Of a stretch of 64,000 bases of DNA, positions 1 to 8,404 are shown in pieces. The DNA is from Chloroflexota bacterium. GTDB lineage: Bacteria; Chloroflexota; Dehalococcoidia; Lucifugimonadales; Lucifugimonadaceae. The notes under the pieces are model-generated. The model was not told the origin of the DNA. It did no database searches and saw only the letters and a program-made list of their open reading frames with translations. Location: contig JAQCHZ010000014.1 of NCBI GenBank assembly GCA_027618835.1, forward strand, positions 1-64,000. The letters run 5' to 3'. The stretch's first letter is position 1. Each line of letters starts with the position of its first letter. The position numbers were made by a program, and so were the translations under genes.

Positions 1-866
1 CTACCTGCACCGTGGACTATCCAAACAGACTCCTCGCCACCTTCGATCTGGTCGAAGCTGGCGCCTATAGCGCGTCCAAGCAGCCGAGCATGCTCCACTG
101 GAACGACATCGTCGTTTTCACCGTGAATGATCAGAACCGGAGTATCGGATCGCGTTATCGCGCGCGGGTGAAATCTCTTTGATGTCGATTCCGTAGATCG
201 ACCTCGCCATGAGCTCCATCCCGGGTAGACCGAGTCTGAGCGGTCGTTTGATACCGGTCAAGGAATTTCGTAGGACCAGCGAGAAATCTGCGAACGAGCT
301 GTCGGCGGCGACCGCTCCGAAGTTGTGAGGGTTCGATCCTGCCATGAGCGCAACCGCACCACCTAGCGAGAAGCCTAGAACTCCAATGCGGCTTCGATCG
401 GCGCCCTTGCTGACAAGGAGGTCGGATGCTCCTTGTCAGAAAGGCGTTCGAAAAATCCCGACGATGACATCGTTGCAGGAGAATCGCCTCGTCCTCTCAT
501 ATCGAACAAAATATTCCGAAGCCACGCTCTCGCTGAGTGCTCGAGCCAAGCCTAGAGTTCCCGTTTTGGCGTCGCTACGGTTCGTGTTGTCGCCATGAAC
601 CATGAAGACCCACGAGTGGTTACTGGGAGAGTCGTTGACGCGGGTTGGCTGGGTGAGTGCACTGGGATTATCCAACCCGAGAGCCGGGCGTCGCCCTCAC
701 GGCTCGTGAAACTTACATCCTGAAAATCTAATCCCACTGATTCGGGAGTCTCTTCAGGGCGTACACGCGCGGTCTTCGTAAGGCTCGCTGCCATTGCCGA
801 CGATGCACCTGCGTAGCCGCCTGCTGCGAGTCCGATGAGTGCGAATGTTGTTTTGATGAATCCCAC
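1..866 (-). pseudogene. alpha/beta hydrolase, broken by several frameshifts (runs off window edge)
   Basis: Translating the minus strand piecewise gives one alpha/beta hydrolase spread over all three frames. From 866 there is an N-terminal hydrophobic segment, then a stretch ending in 'LSGWIIP'. The frame changes near 640 to give the oxyanion strand 'VFMVHG', near 545 to give 'LFDMRGRGDSP' (the usual fD-RGhG-S), near 420 to give the nucleophile elbow 'GFSLGG', and near 165 to give 'HGENDDVVP' (acid strand) and a final 'VHGAG' at the window edge, where the catalytic His would follow. All family landmarks are present in order, but no single frame is intact. The family hydrolyses esters, amides or peptides; the substrate cannot be told. 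The lesions mean either a pseudogene or poor base quality close to a contig end. The short ORFs in the track here are its fragments. Confidence 0.75.
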
Positions 867-1023
867 AGCGACATGTTATCGCCGAACGAGTTCGAGTATC
901 GGCCTTGTGGCGCAGATACGGTCAAGACTTGGTTTCCAGTGAGAGGAATGGAATGAGAGCAAGTCAGATCAGCGCATGGCCATCAAGCCGACAATTGCGC
1001 TCAAAAAGCGCTAACGGCTGGGG

Positions 1024-1923
1024 CTAGGCGACTATCGAATCGACCATAACTAAAACGAAGAACAGCGCCAGGAACAGCAGTGAATACTTGTACAGGCTGG
1101 TCGCTGCTGGGCGGTCTGGTGCTTTAGTGAGCTTCAGGGCGTACCACAAGAACGCTAAGCAAAGACCAGACGCACCGATCATGTATATCCAGCTGAGGGC
1201 GGGAGAGACCACACCGAAAATTATCGTCAGGACCGACATGATCACGGTGTAGAGCATGATCTGAATCGTCGTGTGCTCCACTCCGCGAACGACCGGCAAC
1301 ATGGGGATGTCGGCTTTGGCGTAGTCATCTTTGATCATGATCGCCAGCGCCCAGAAATGCGGCGGGGTCCAGAAGAACACGATGATGAACATGTACCAAG
1401 CTGCAAGGTCTAACGAACCGGTCACGGCTGCATATCCGACGAGAGGTGGGACTGCTCCGGCGGCTCCACCGAGAACGATGTTCTGGGTGGTCGTGCGCTT
1501 GAGAATCACCGTGTACAGGCCGAAGTAGAGAATCGTACCCGCTATTGCGAGTGAAGCTGCAAGAACGTTCGTCATTAAAGCCAACAGAACAAACGAAATA
1601 ATGTTCAGGGCTACTCCGTATATCACGGCGGTAAGGACTGAAATTCTGCCTTCAGCAACAGGTCGGTTTTTCGTACGACCCATCCGCTGGTCAAGTTCGC
1701 TTTCGTATGCCATGTTCAGCGATGCTGCTCCGCCAGAGGCGAGTGCTCCACCGATAAGTACTGCAACGATTACTTCAAGCGTCGGGGTTGATCCAGCAGC
1801 TAAGAATGCACCGGCAATAGCCGAGACCAGCAATAGCGACATTACGCGCGGTTTCGTGAGTGCGATGAAATCGCCCAGCAAAGTCATCACAGATCCGCTT
1901 TGTATTGTTTCGTTAGTAGCCAT
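1024..1923 (-). CDS. ctaB: protoheme IX farnesyltransferase (heme O synthase)
   Basis: This 299-aa integral membrane prenyltransferase of the UbiA family attaches a farnesyl group to heme B to make heme O for cytochrome oxidase. The polyprenyl-diphosphate/Mg site is visible as 'NMAYESELDQRMGRTKNRP' near residues 70-88, matching the heme O synthase pattern (N...D..M.RT..RP), and the rest is a run of hydrophobic helices. Length is normal for the family. It lies 24 bp downstream of ctaA on the same strand, so the two heme-A steps are almost certainly co-transcribed. No oxidase subunit genes are in the window. The ATG at 1923 is the only sensible start. Confidence 0.93.
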   Translation of the reverse strand: MATNETIQSGSVMTLLGDFIALTKPRVMSLLLVSAIAGAFLAAGSTPTLEVIVAVLIGGALASGGAASLNMAYESELDQRMGRTKNRPVAEGRISVLTAVIYGVALNIISFVLLALMTNVLAASLAIAGTILYFGLYTVILKRTTTQNIVLGGAAGAVPPLVGYAAVTGSLDLAAWYMFIIVFFWTPPHFWALAIMIKDDYAKADIPMLPVVRGVEHTTIQIMLYTVIMSVLTIIFGVVSPALSWIYMIGASGLCLAFLWYALKLTKAPDRPAATSLYKYSLLFLALFFVLVMVDSIVA

Positions 1924-1947
1924 AAAAGAATGGTAGCTGGTGTGGCT

Positions 1948-3009
1948 TTATTCCGCCGAACTTCTTGATGCTTCAGCGAGTTCTCGTCCCGGTACTGGGC
2001 GAAGCAGTAGTGCGACGATAAACACCATGTCTACCCATGCGAGGGTTGCAAGGCTGAGGTGGCCGGCTCGCGCCCATTCGGCGAATGTGGTCCACGGATT
2101 AGCTGCGCCCATGAGCATCTGACTGAAGATGATTACTGCCGATGCCAATGCAGCGAATCTAAGAGCGCCTGAAATGTTCGGTAGTCGCCAAACCTTGTGT
2201 CCTGCTAGCAGAACCAAGATGATCGAAACTAACGACAGCACGCGGTGAGTCATGTGGATCCACTCGAACGTCGATTGCGGGATGATGTCTCCTCCACAGA
2301 GAGGCCATGATGGGCAGACCGCCCCAGCTTCTTTCCAAACTGCGTAAGAGCCGGAAAGGAGGGCGATTAGAGTAACTATTCCGGCGGTGGCGGAAAGTAT
2401 TAGGGCGCTTCGATGCTCGTGGCTGACTCTGCCCCACATCCATTTGGACGTTGTTCCTACAATTGAGCTTGGCCTGCCGTACGAGGCAGCAACGAGTGCC
2501 ATGACGGCGAAGAACACGACTATTTCAGCTAAGAACAGATGAACAGTTCGAATCGCTGGATTGAGGTCGCTAAGAACCACGGCTCCACCAAGACCACCCA
2601 CGATTGTGATTACGATAAATTCCGCTGTGGCTAACCACGCAACAACCTTGTAAGCACTATGCCTCGTCCATACCAGTATCACTGTGGCAACAATGATTAG
2701 TCCTACTAAGGTCCCGACGGTTCGGTGGCTGAATTCGATAAGAACATTGTGAGGTTGCGGGGGGGATAATCGCGGGCCATCGTAAAGGCGGTCGATTGTT
2801 TCTTGATCAAGCGGTGGGAATGCCTGCCCGAAACACATTGGCCAGTCAGGACACCCATCACCTGAGCCGGTAACCCGAACAACTCCGCCGAGGGTAATCT
2901 GAAGCACTACGCCAATGACCGCAATTGTCATTAGAGTGAGCAGCAATTTGTCTCGCCATATGGGAGATTTGATCGTGTTCTCTTTGGCGGTGCTCTCAGA
3001 CGAATCCAT
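1948..3009 (-). CDS. ctaA: heme A synthase (COX15/CtaA family)
   Basis: The 353-aa membrane protein converts heme O to heme A by oxidising a methyl group. It shows the duplicated architecture of bacterial CtaA: an N-half extracytoplasmic loop with 'GCPDWPMCFG' (near residue 53) and a C-half loop with 'AVCPSWPLCGG', the paired-cysteine signatures of the family, plus 'EFSHRTVG' and 'MTHRVLS', whose histidines are the expected heme ligands. About eight transmembrane helices are evident. It is the first gene of the ctaA-ctaB pair. Its presence implies an aa3-type or related heme-A oxidase elsewhere in the genome. Confidence 0.92.
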   Translation of the reverse strand: MDSSESTAKENTIKSPIWRDKLLLTLMTIAVIGVVLQITLGGVVRVTGSGDGCPDWPMCFGQAFPPLDQETIDRLYDGPRLSPPQPHNVLIEFSHRTVGTLVGLIIVATVILVWTRHSAYKVVAWLATAEFIVITIVGGLGGAVVLSDLNPAIRTVHLFLAEIVVFFAVMALVAASYGRPSSIVGTTSKWMWGRVSHEHRSALILSATAGIVTLIALLSGSYAVWKEAGAVCPSWPLCGGDIIPQSTFEWIHMTHRVLSLVSIILVLLAGHKVWRLPNISGALRFAALASAVIIFSQMLMGAANPWTTFAEWARAGHLSLATLAWVDMVFIVALLLRPVPGRELAEASRSSAE

Positions 3010-3130
3010 TGTTATCCACTTTCAGGCTCAGCGATTGACCGTAGTTAATGATCGCGCATAAATTGCCAATTAGGCAGTGAATTCGGGTGTGTTATTTCGA
3101 GTCGTAAAGTTTGAAAATCTTATTCGACCC

Positions 3131-4036
3131 CTAAATAGGGCGGTATGCGATGAGAGTGGCATCGACCAATACTCGGTAGTCGTACACTCGGGGAGGCCAG
3201 CAGGTCACGAGAGTAATCTGAGCGTCGTTGGTGCTGCTCAACTTGAGATCATCCTGGTGAATTTGAGTCGTACCGGTGACTCTGTATATGAATTCGGCGT
3301 CAGGCGTTTCTAGATACACGTCGACAGGGTCTTGCTTAATCAACTCTGAAATCTCGGGCAGGTGCCGGAATATATTTCCTTCACGAGCGGCGAAACTTTC
3401 GAGATGAGCGAAGAACCAGCCGTTGCCTTGCTGACCAGGGAGTGACGTTTCGGGAATGTGCCCAACTGTGTTGTTGGGAGTTTCGTACGATTTCTGATCA
3501 CCAAGGTCAATGATGTTGAGCTCGGACACTGTCGAATTTACGTTGATTGCCGGGATTCTCATACGAGTAGCGTTCGACGTTGGGTCGAAATCGCGGAACA
3601 GGTCAGTCGATAAAATCGGGATGAAATCTTCGGGTATCGATGGCCCACCGAAGGAATCAGATCCCGCCCATTCTGGTTCTGACCAGTACTTCGGATTGAG
3701 AAGATTGCCCGGGTAGAGGTTGGCGAACTGCGCTACATCAGGCGATTTCAGTTCGAGTGGTATCGGCTGATCGTCGTCGGTAAGCGGTTGGCGCTGGGGA
3801 GCTTCAGCTTCGATGCCTAGATGGCTGTCGAGCGATTCATCTGGAATCGAGTACACAAACTCGGCAATATCTGAACCTGATCGCGACTTAGAGTAGATGT
3901 ACATGCCCGACACCGCGATTAATACGATTCCTAGCACCGCAACCGAGTACGCTGCGATCGAAGTAATCGTGAATCTAGGTTGTTTCGCTGGGCCAGATTG
4001 CTTTTCTGCAATTGGACCGCCGTTTTGTTCAGCCAT
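3131..4036 (-). CDS. sortase family transpeptidase (class not assigned)
   Basis: A 301-aa protein with one N-terminal membrane anchor (about residues 25-48), an acidic spacer of about 100 residues and a C-terminal sortase barrel. The catalytic His is probably H211 in 'FFAHLESF' (the place of the usual 'GHR'), the nucleophile is C279 in 'TLVTCWP', and the arginine is R283 or R288 just after it. Sortases cleave a sorting motif in secreted proteins and join them to the cell wall or to pilins; this topology puts the domain outside the membrane. No LPxTG-like substrate is in the window, so this may be a housekeeping enzyme. Its neighbour on the same strand, 49 bp upstream, is a small zinc-ribbon protein. 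The spacer between helix and catalytic domain is longer than usual. Confidence 0.82.
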   Translation of the reverse strand: MAEQNGGPIAEKQSGPAKQPRFTITSIAAYSVAVLGIVLIAVSGMYIYSKSRSGSDIAEFVYSIPDESLDSHLGIEAEAPQRQPLTDDDQPIPLELKSPDVAQFANLYPGNLLNPKYWSEPEWAGSDSFGGPSIPEDFIPILSTDLFRDFDPTSNATRMRIPAINVNSTVSELNIIDLGDQKSYETPNNTVGHIPETSLPGQQGNGWFFAHLESFAAREGNIFRHLPEISELIKQDPVDVYLETPDAEFIYRVTGTTQIHQDDLKLSSTNDAQITLVTCWPPRVYDYRVLVDATLIAYRPI

Positions 4037-4085
4037 GCTTATTCCTATACGACTTTCGGGTCGGTACGGATTTTATGGCTAAATG

Positions 4086-4289
4086 CTATCGGACTCGAGC
4101 ACCGCGTATGATCGGCTCGTTGACGTGAATTTCGCCATTTCGAATCTTTAGGTTGTATTCACACTCTGGGTTTGTGCATACCCAAGCCTTGTAGTGAACA
4201 GCAGCACCTTGAGCTCCGAAGTCGGACAGGGGGACCAATCGACCTTCATCACAATTTATGCACTCCGGCCAGTTGTTGGTTTCCGACAT
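4086..4289 (-). CDS. small zinc-ribbon protein (67 aa)
   Basis: A 67-aa protein with a putative four-cysteine zinc site: 'CINC' near residue 10 and 'CTNPEC' near residue 38, separated by about 25 residues, followed by a short basic/hydrophobic tail. I do not recognise a named family. It is well preceded by a purine-rich ribosome site (GAGGAGGC on the minus strand, just before the ATG at 4289) and stands immediately upstream of the sortase gene, suggesting co-transcription. Small ribbons of this kind often bind nucleic acid or act as adaptors, but nothing here shows which. The ORF is short, yet the strong ribosome site and paired cysteines make it credible. Confidence 0.65.
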   Translation of the reverse strand: MSETNNWPECINCDEGRLVPLSDFGAQGAAVHYKAWVCTNPECEYNLKIRNGEIHVNEPIIRGARVR

Positions 4290-4459
4290 TGTTGCCTCCT
4301 CGGGTCATTTGGCCGATGCTATACATATGAGCAGTATTGGCTAAATGCGAATAATAAATATCTCTGCCTGTTCCATCAGTCTAAACTCGATCATGACTAA
4401 TAGTAGTGGCTGAAAGTAAGTAGTTTTACTGAAATCAGCGGTACATTGGACGTACTGAT

Positions 4460-5518
4460 ATGAATATTTTAGGCATCGAAACCAGTTGTGACGAAACGTC
4501 GGTCGGCATTGTCGACGGTGACGGTCGTGTTCGCGCCAACGTAATTGCGACGCAGATAGATCTCCACGCTCGGTACGGTGGAATTGTTCCTGAGGTTGCG
4601 TCTCGGCAGCACGTGCTCGACATTCGACCCGTGTGCGAGCGGGCAGTCGAAGACGCCGGGCTCGACTGGGGTGATATCGACGCTATTGCTGCAACACATG
4701 GTCCTGGACTTGCCGGGTCTCTAATCGTTGGGCTGAACTTCTCCAAGGGATTATCTGCCGCTTTAGATGTTCCACTGATTGGTGTGAACCACATGGATGG
4801 TCACGTTTACGGAGCGTGGGCTCGAACCGAAGATCATGAACTCGAGCCATTCCAGGAACTCGTCGGCGAACAGCCGATAATGTGTCTTGTCGTATCAGGC
4901 GGGCACACCGAACTAGTGCTGCTCGAAGGCCACGGCAAATTTCGTTTGCTTGGCGAGACTCGAGACGACGCGGCAGGCGAAGCATTCGATAAAGCCGCAC
5001 GAGTTTTGGGGTTGCGATACCCGGGTGGACCTGAGATTCAGCGCGTCGCCGAAGGGGCTCCTGAAACAGAGCCACTTCCACGTGCGTGGATGCGAGGAAC
5101 CGACGAATTTTCTTTTAGTGGCTTGAAAACCGCTGTTCTGAATCGAGCTCGCAAATTAGGAATCTACCCACCAAACGGAGCTGACGGTGGAACGGATCCC
5201 GATGTTGTTGCAGGACTTGCGAAAGCGTTTCAGGATTCCGTTGTCGATGTGCTGGTTACGAAGACGATTGCTGCGGCAACACGAGAGAACTGCGCCGGCA
5301 TCGTGTTGGTCGGTGGTGTTGCTGCCAACGGTCCACTTCGTCAAACACTAACGGAAAAATCGCCGCTGCCGGTCGCAATACCGCCGTTCAAGCTGTGTAC
5401 CGATAACGGTGCAATGATCGCAATGAGCGGGCTGGTCAACTTCCGTAACGGTCGACGTGACGACTGGGATCTAGACGTCATCCCAAGTTTGCGAATTGGG
5501 ACAAGCTCACTCGATTAG
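4460..5518 (+). CDS. tsaD: tRNA N6-adenosine threonylcarbamoyltransferase
   Basis: This 352-aa enzyme transfers threonylcarbamoyl to A37 of ANN-reading tRNAs, working with TsaB and TsaE, which are not in the window. The N-terminal 'LGIETSCDETSVGIVD' is diagnostic, as are the metal-binding histidines in 'NHMDGHVYG' (about 112-120), 'VSGGHTELVL', and the C-terminal ASKHA phosphate loop 'VLVGGVAANGPLR'. Length matches bacterial TsaD. The ATG at 4460 gives the canonical N-terminus directly. It is divergent from the zinc-ribbon/sortase pair. In many bacteria rimI is next to tsaD; here an RimI-like gene lies far away at 56.2 kb. Confidence 0.95.
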   Translation: MNILGIETSCDETSVGIVDGDGRVRANVIATQIDLHARYGGIVPEVASRQHVLDIRPVCERAVEDAGLDWGDIDAIAATHGPGLAGSLIVGLNFSKGLSAALDVPLIGVNHMDGHVYGAWARTEDHELEPFQELVGEQPIMCLVVSGGHTELVLLEGHGKFRLLGETRDDAAGEAFDKAARVLGLRYPGGPEIQRVAEGAPETEPLPRAWMRGTDEFSFSGLKTAVLNRARKLGIYPPNGADGGTDPDVVAGLAKAFQDSVVDVLVTKTIAAATRENCAGIVLVGGVAANGPLRQTLTEKSPLPVAIPPFKLCTDNGAMIAMSGLVNFRNGRRDDWDLDVIPSLRIGTSSLD

Positions 5519-5562
5519 GGTGCCCCGTAACCGTGAGCCGAGACTTTTCGGCGTTCTTCAAC

Positions 5563-6126
5563 TTAGCCCGCCGGATAGTTACGGTATGGCGATTTGGTTC
5601 TGCTCGGAACTAATCGACGCTTAGCATCTTCAACGTCGCGTGCGAACTGCATTCCAATTTCTGATTTTCCGCCGATTTCGGCACCAATAGTACTGCCACC
5701 CGCAGTATGAAATTCGAGGTGAACTCCGTCCGGCCTAATCCAGTAGTTGCCCATCAAAATTAGCGAGACCACTGCCACGGCAATTGCTGCAAGTACACCG
5801 ACATTTGAACTAGGAGTCACTTGCCAGACGCCAATAGCTGCAAAGAGACCAACCGTTCCCCACGCCGCACTTCTTCGTGCTCGTGGCCGTCGGGATATTT
5901 CAACAGAGCTAATGTCTTTTAGCTGAGCCGATGCGTAAACAGAGTTAGATTCAGATCCGCCTCGGAAGATGATCCTTGCGTGCGTGAGGGTCATCTTCCC
6001 GTCGTCGTTTGACTCGAGTTTGGACACAACTCGCTCTCCGGGCAACAGTCCATTTTTAGGACTTGTACTCATTACTTCGGGTTGCACTGAACTTCGGAGA
6101 CGATCTGTAGTGGTTTCTACTGCCAT
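5563..6126 (-). CDS. small membrane protein with PH-like N-terminal part
   Basis: The ORF in the track starts at 6288, but the codons before 6126 look non-coding and overlap the next gene. The ATG at 6126 has an AGG-type ribosome site a few bases upstream and gives 187 aa. From about residue 18, 'LLPGERVVSKLESNDDGKMTLTHARIIF' resembles the start of bacterial PH-like (bPH) domains. Two hydrophobic helices follow (about residues 90-130), then a soluble C-terminus with 'GVHLEFHTAGG' ending in a basic tail. This split PH/helix-pair arrangement is common in membrane proteins of unknown role. I cannot name a function. It is convergent with tsaD (45 bp apart). Confidence 0.6.
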   Translation of the reverse strand: MAVETTTDRLRSSVQPEVMSTSPKNGLLPGERVVSKLESNDDGKMTLTHARIIFRGGSESNSVYASAQLKDISSVEISRRPRARRSAAWGTVGLFAAIGVWQVTPSSNVGVLAAIAVAVVSLILMGNYWIRPDGVHLEFHTAGGSTIGAEIGGKSEIGMQFARDVEDAKRRLVPSRTKSPYRNYPAG

Positions 6127-6232
6127 GTGCCTAATCGTAACGTGTTCGCGGCGCCTTTGGATGCTGGGGATCTGGATGTTCTCTACACAGTGTTCTCTTA
6201 GTGCTGTGTTCTGGAGACAGGCTGGAAGTGAT

Positions 6233-7410
6233 TTATACCCCGGGAAGCCTACGCTGACTATCACGAATGCCATGACGGAACATTTCACGATAAAGAGCGA
6301 TTAACCCTTGTTGATCTTGGGCATTGGAGATTTTCGGAAGCTCGTAATCGAGGCCGAGCGCGATTACCGCTTTTTTAGTAACTGAATTAGCGGCGAGCTT
6401 GGGGTGTGATGAGTAGTGCGACAGTGCGAGATTTCTTAATTGCGTGTCTTCTGGGCGACGATCGCTCGGATGTGTCGCCATTGCGAATACAGCAGGCAAT
6501 ATAACGTTTACGACGATTTCGGCAGCGCGCGAAGTTCCAAGCACTGTGATGTTTTCGTTCTTGTCGAACCCGGGCGGCCTGAGCATGTTTGACAGATCTT
6601 TTGGCTTACCAGAGTTTTTAACAACTAGTTCAGCTGCGGAGGCGATTCCGCCTTGTTCTGACCAGTAAACTACCAGCTTCGATATCGCCTTGATGCGACC
6701 ATGTGGCGCGTTCGCAGGTAGACCCCATGGTCTGACCCAGTCTGGTGCGTTTCCTTTTATCGGCATCCGTCTTATTTGACCCGGGACGATTTCGTCATCA
6801 GTGCGGAGTCCCGAGGCGTAAAGCAGTAGTTGCTCTAGCTCCCGAGCAGTCTCACACTTGCATGCCATTTGCCAGTCAACCCGACCGCCCACAGCGCTGA
6901 TATCGAGCAGCAATTTTTGCACTGGTGCTGGAGTGTCTTGGCGTTGATGAGAAATTTCATTTGCCGGGTCTGAAACGTTCGATGCGCGTTTTGAACTACT
7001 TTTCCAGTTGAGTGCGAGAAGAAGAATTGTTCCTCCTGTGGATTTCAGCGCTTGCCGGGTGTCGCTAGCGAAAGCAAGCGCCACGACATGCAACACAACA
7101 CCATCGTCTCGTTCGACCACTGCGTCAGTGCAATCTGGGCCAAGCGATCCGCCCGGCTTACCACCGTAGACGATCTTGTAGATGTGACCATCAACGGACC
7201 ACGCACATGCGCTCGTTCGAGCCCTGCGTTCCGCCAAGCCTCGTGGAGAATCGCTTCTGGCCCAAGCGTTTTCTTGGAAGGATCGTACTTACGATTCGAT
7301 TCCTTCAGGATTGTCGGAAACAGCGCCCAAGATTTGTTCGAGACGTACGCGAGCGACTTTGATTCGTTAAGCACAAATGTCGGCGGTCGCTTCACGGCAA
7401 CCGCCGACAT
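6233..7410 (-). pseudogene. DUF2851-family protein, frameshifted and internally shortened
   Basis: Two minus-strand frames together make one DUF2851-like protein. The first (from an ATG at 7410) carries the N-terminal 'GPEAILHEAWRNAGLERAHV', and the second continues from about 7195 with 'VDGHIYKIVYGGKPGGSLGPDCTDAVV', matching the family's 'G..v.v...G..n..aGPDF.dA.i'. The C-terminal part (about 330 codons, to 6233) is continuous. A one-base shift near 7190-7200 separates the two pieces. The block that normally reads G-VElH...dW..H.H..D..Y..VvLHVV is contracted to 'DDGVVLHVV', so some 25 residues may also be missing. The family has no assigned biochemical role. The second frame could be translated alone from a TTG at 7237, but would lack the family N-terminus. 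Confidence 0.55.
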
Positions 7411-7504
7411 TTGTGGATTCGAAACTATGTACGCCAAGTTGCAACCCGCTCGCCTACGTAAGAAAAACACCGCTGGCGGCAGGTTACGACAAAGCTATAG
7501 CGAA

Positions 7505-8257
7505 CTACGAACCCAGCTTGTCATTCTTGTGAGCAGCAACGAATGCACGTGCCTCACCGAGCATCAATTCGGCGATCCCAATACCTGAAGTCTGATCGCC
7601 GCCAGCCGTCTTTCCTGCGGCTCGTGCGCGTGTCTCTACATCAAGCGTTGCCGCGATTCGATCTGCGTGATTCGGCTCGCCGGGATGCCCAAGCGACTGC
7701 GCAAAATCGTGTGGCCCACCAGTTACGCCTGTTAGACCGGGTACAGCGAGAATGGCGTCGAGATTATCCCACGCCTTCTTGTCTTCGATCTGTGCAACAA
7801 CAAGCATATTTGCATTCGACCATTTTGCGAATCCGAGCTTGCCACCGTACTTGTCGTCGAGAACCGTCTGGTCGTTGAACTCGGTTCCACGTCCACCGCC
7901 CCACGATCGTTTGCCTTCGGTCGGAAACAGGCAAGCGTCGGCGAAAGCCTGTGCTTCCGCACCCGAGTTGATGTGCGGTCCTGTCACTCCCTGAATCCCG
8001 CGGTCGAGATACAGGTTGATCTGGTACGCAGCGCTATCTGGTACTCGTGCGATAACCGACATGCCGTAGCCGTTTGCAGTTCGGCAAATGTCATCGATGG
8101 CTTCTTCGGGAAAGCCTCCGTGCTCACCGTCGATTGTGATTGCGTCGAAGCCGACGTGGGCTGCCATTTCGATCATGTACAGCGCAGGGTGAGCCAGTGC
8201 GAACACGGTCGCCTTTCGACCTTCTTTGTTGGCTTCCAAAATTGAGTTGTTAATCAT
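7505..8257 (-). CDS. HpcH/HpaI family aldolase (2-keto-3-deoxy acid lyase type)
   Basis: A 250-aa class II (metal-dependent) pyruvate aldolase of the HpcH/HpaI/citrate lyase beta family. Visible landmarks are 'ITIDGEHGGF' near residue 42, the metal ligand Glu in 'VVAQIEDKKAW' (about 157), 'GLTGVTGGPHDFAQSLGHPG' (about 176-195), and the typical N-terminal substrate-specificity segment. These enzymes split 2-keto-3-deoxy sugar acids or hydroxy-keto diacids into pyruvate (or a homologue) and an aldehyde. It sits 147 bp downstream of an enolase-superfamily dehydratase gene on the same strand; dehydration followed by retro-aldol cleavage is a standard sugar-acid route, which is the likely job here. 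Exact substrate unknown. Confidence 0.88.
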   Translation of the reverse strand: MINNSILEANKEGRKATVFALAHPALYMIEMAAHVGFDAITIDGEHGGFPEEAIDDICRTANGYGMSVIARVPDSAAYQINLYLDRGIQGVTGPHINSGAEAQAFADACLFPTEGKRSWGGGRGTEFNDQTVLDDKYGGKLGFAKWSNANMLVVAQIEDKKAWDNLDAILAVPGLTGVTGGPHDFAQSLGHPGEPNHADRIAATLDVETRARAAGKTAGGDQTSGIGIAELMLGEARAFVAAHKNDKLGS

Positions 8258-8404
8258 TTGTGAATTGTTCCTAACTTGATGTGTTTTCCCGGCGAGGGAT
8301 CAATTGTTTGCTTACTTACTTGAGAAAAATATTACTCTGCGACTAGAACCAAATTATTCAATCGAGATCCGAACGTCGTCGAGCAGAAACCGTGGCTAAG
8401 CCAC

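Noticed and set aside
5563-6288. longer start of the PH-like membrane protein at 6288
   Set aside because: The extra 54 codons look non-coding and overlap the neighbouring gene; the ATG at 6126 has a ribosome site.
7052-7588. 178-codon plus-strand ORF
   Set aside because: It is antisense to the DUF2851-like gene and the aldolase end; no motif or ribosome site, and its codon pattern follows the opposite strand.
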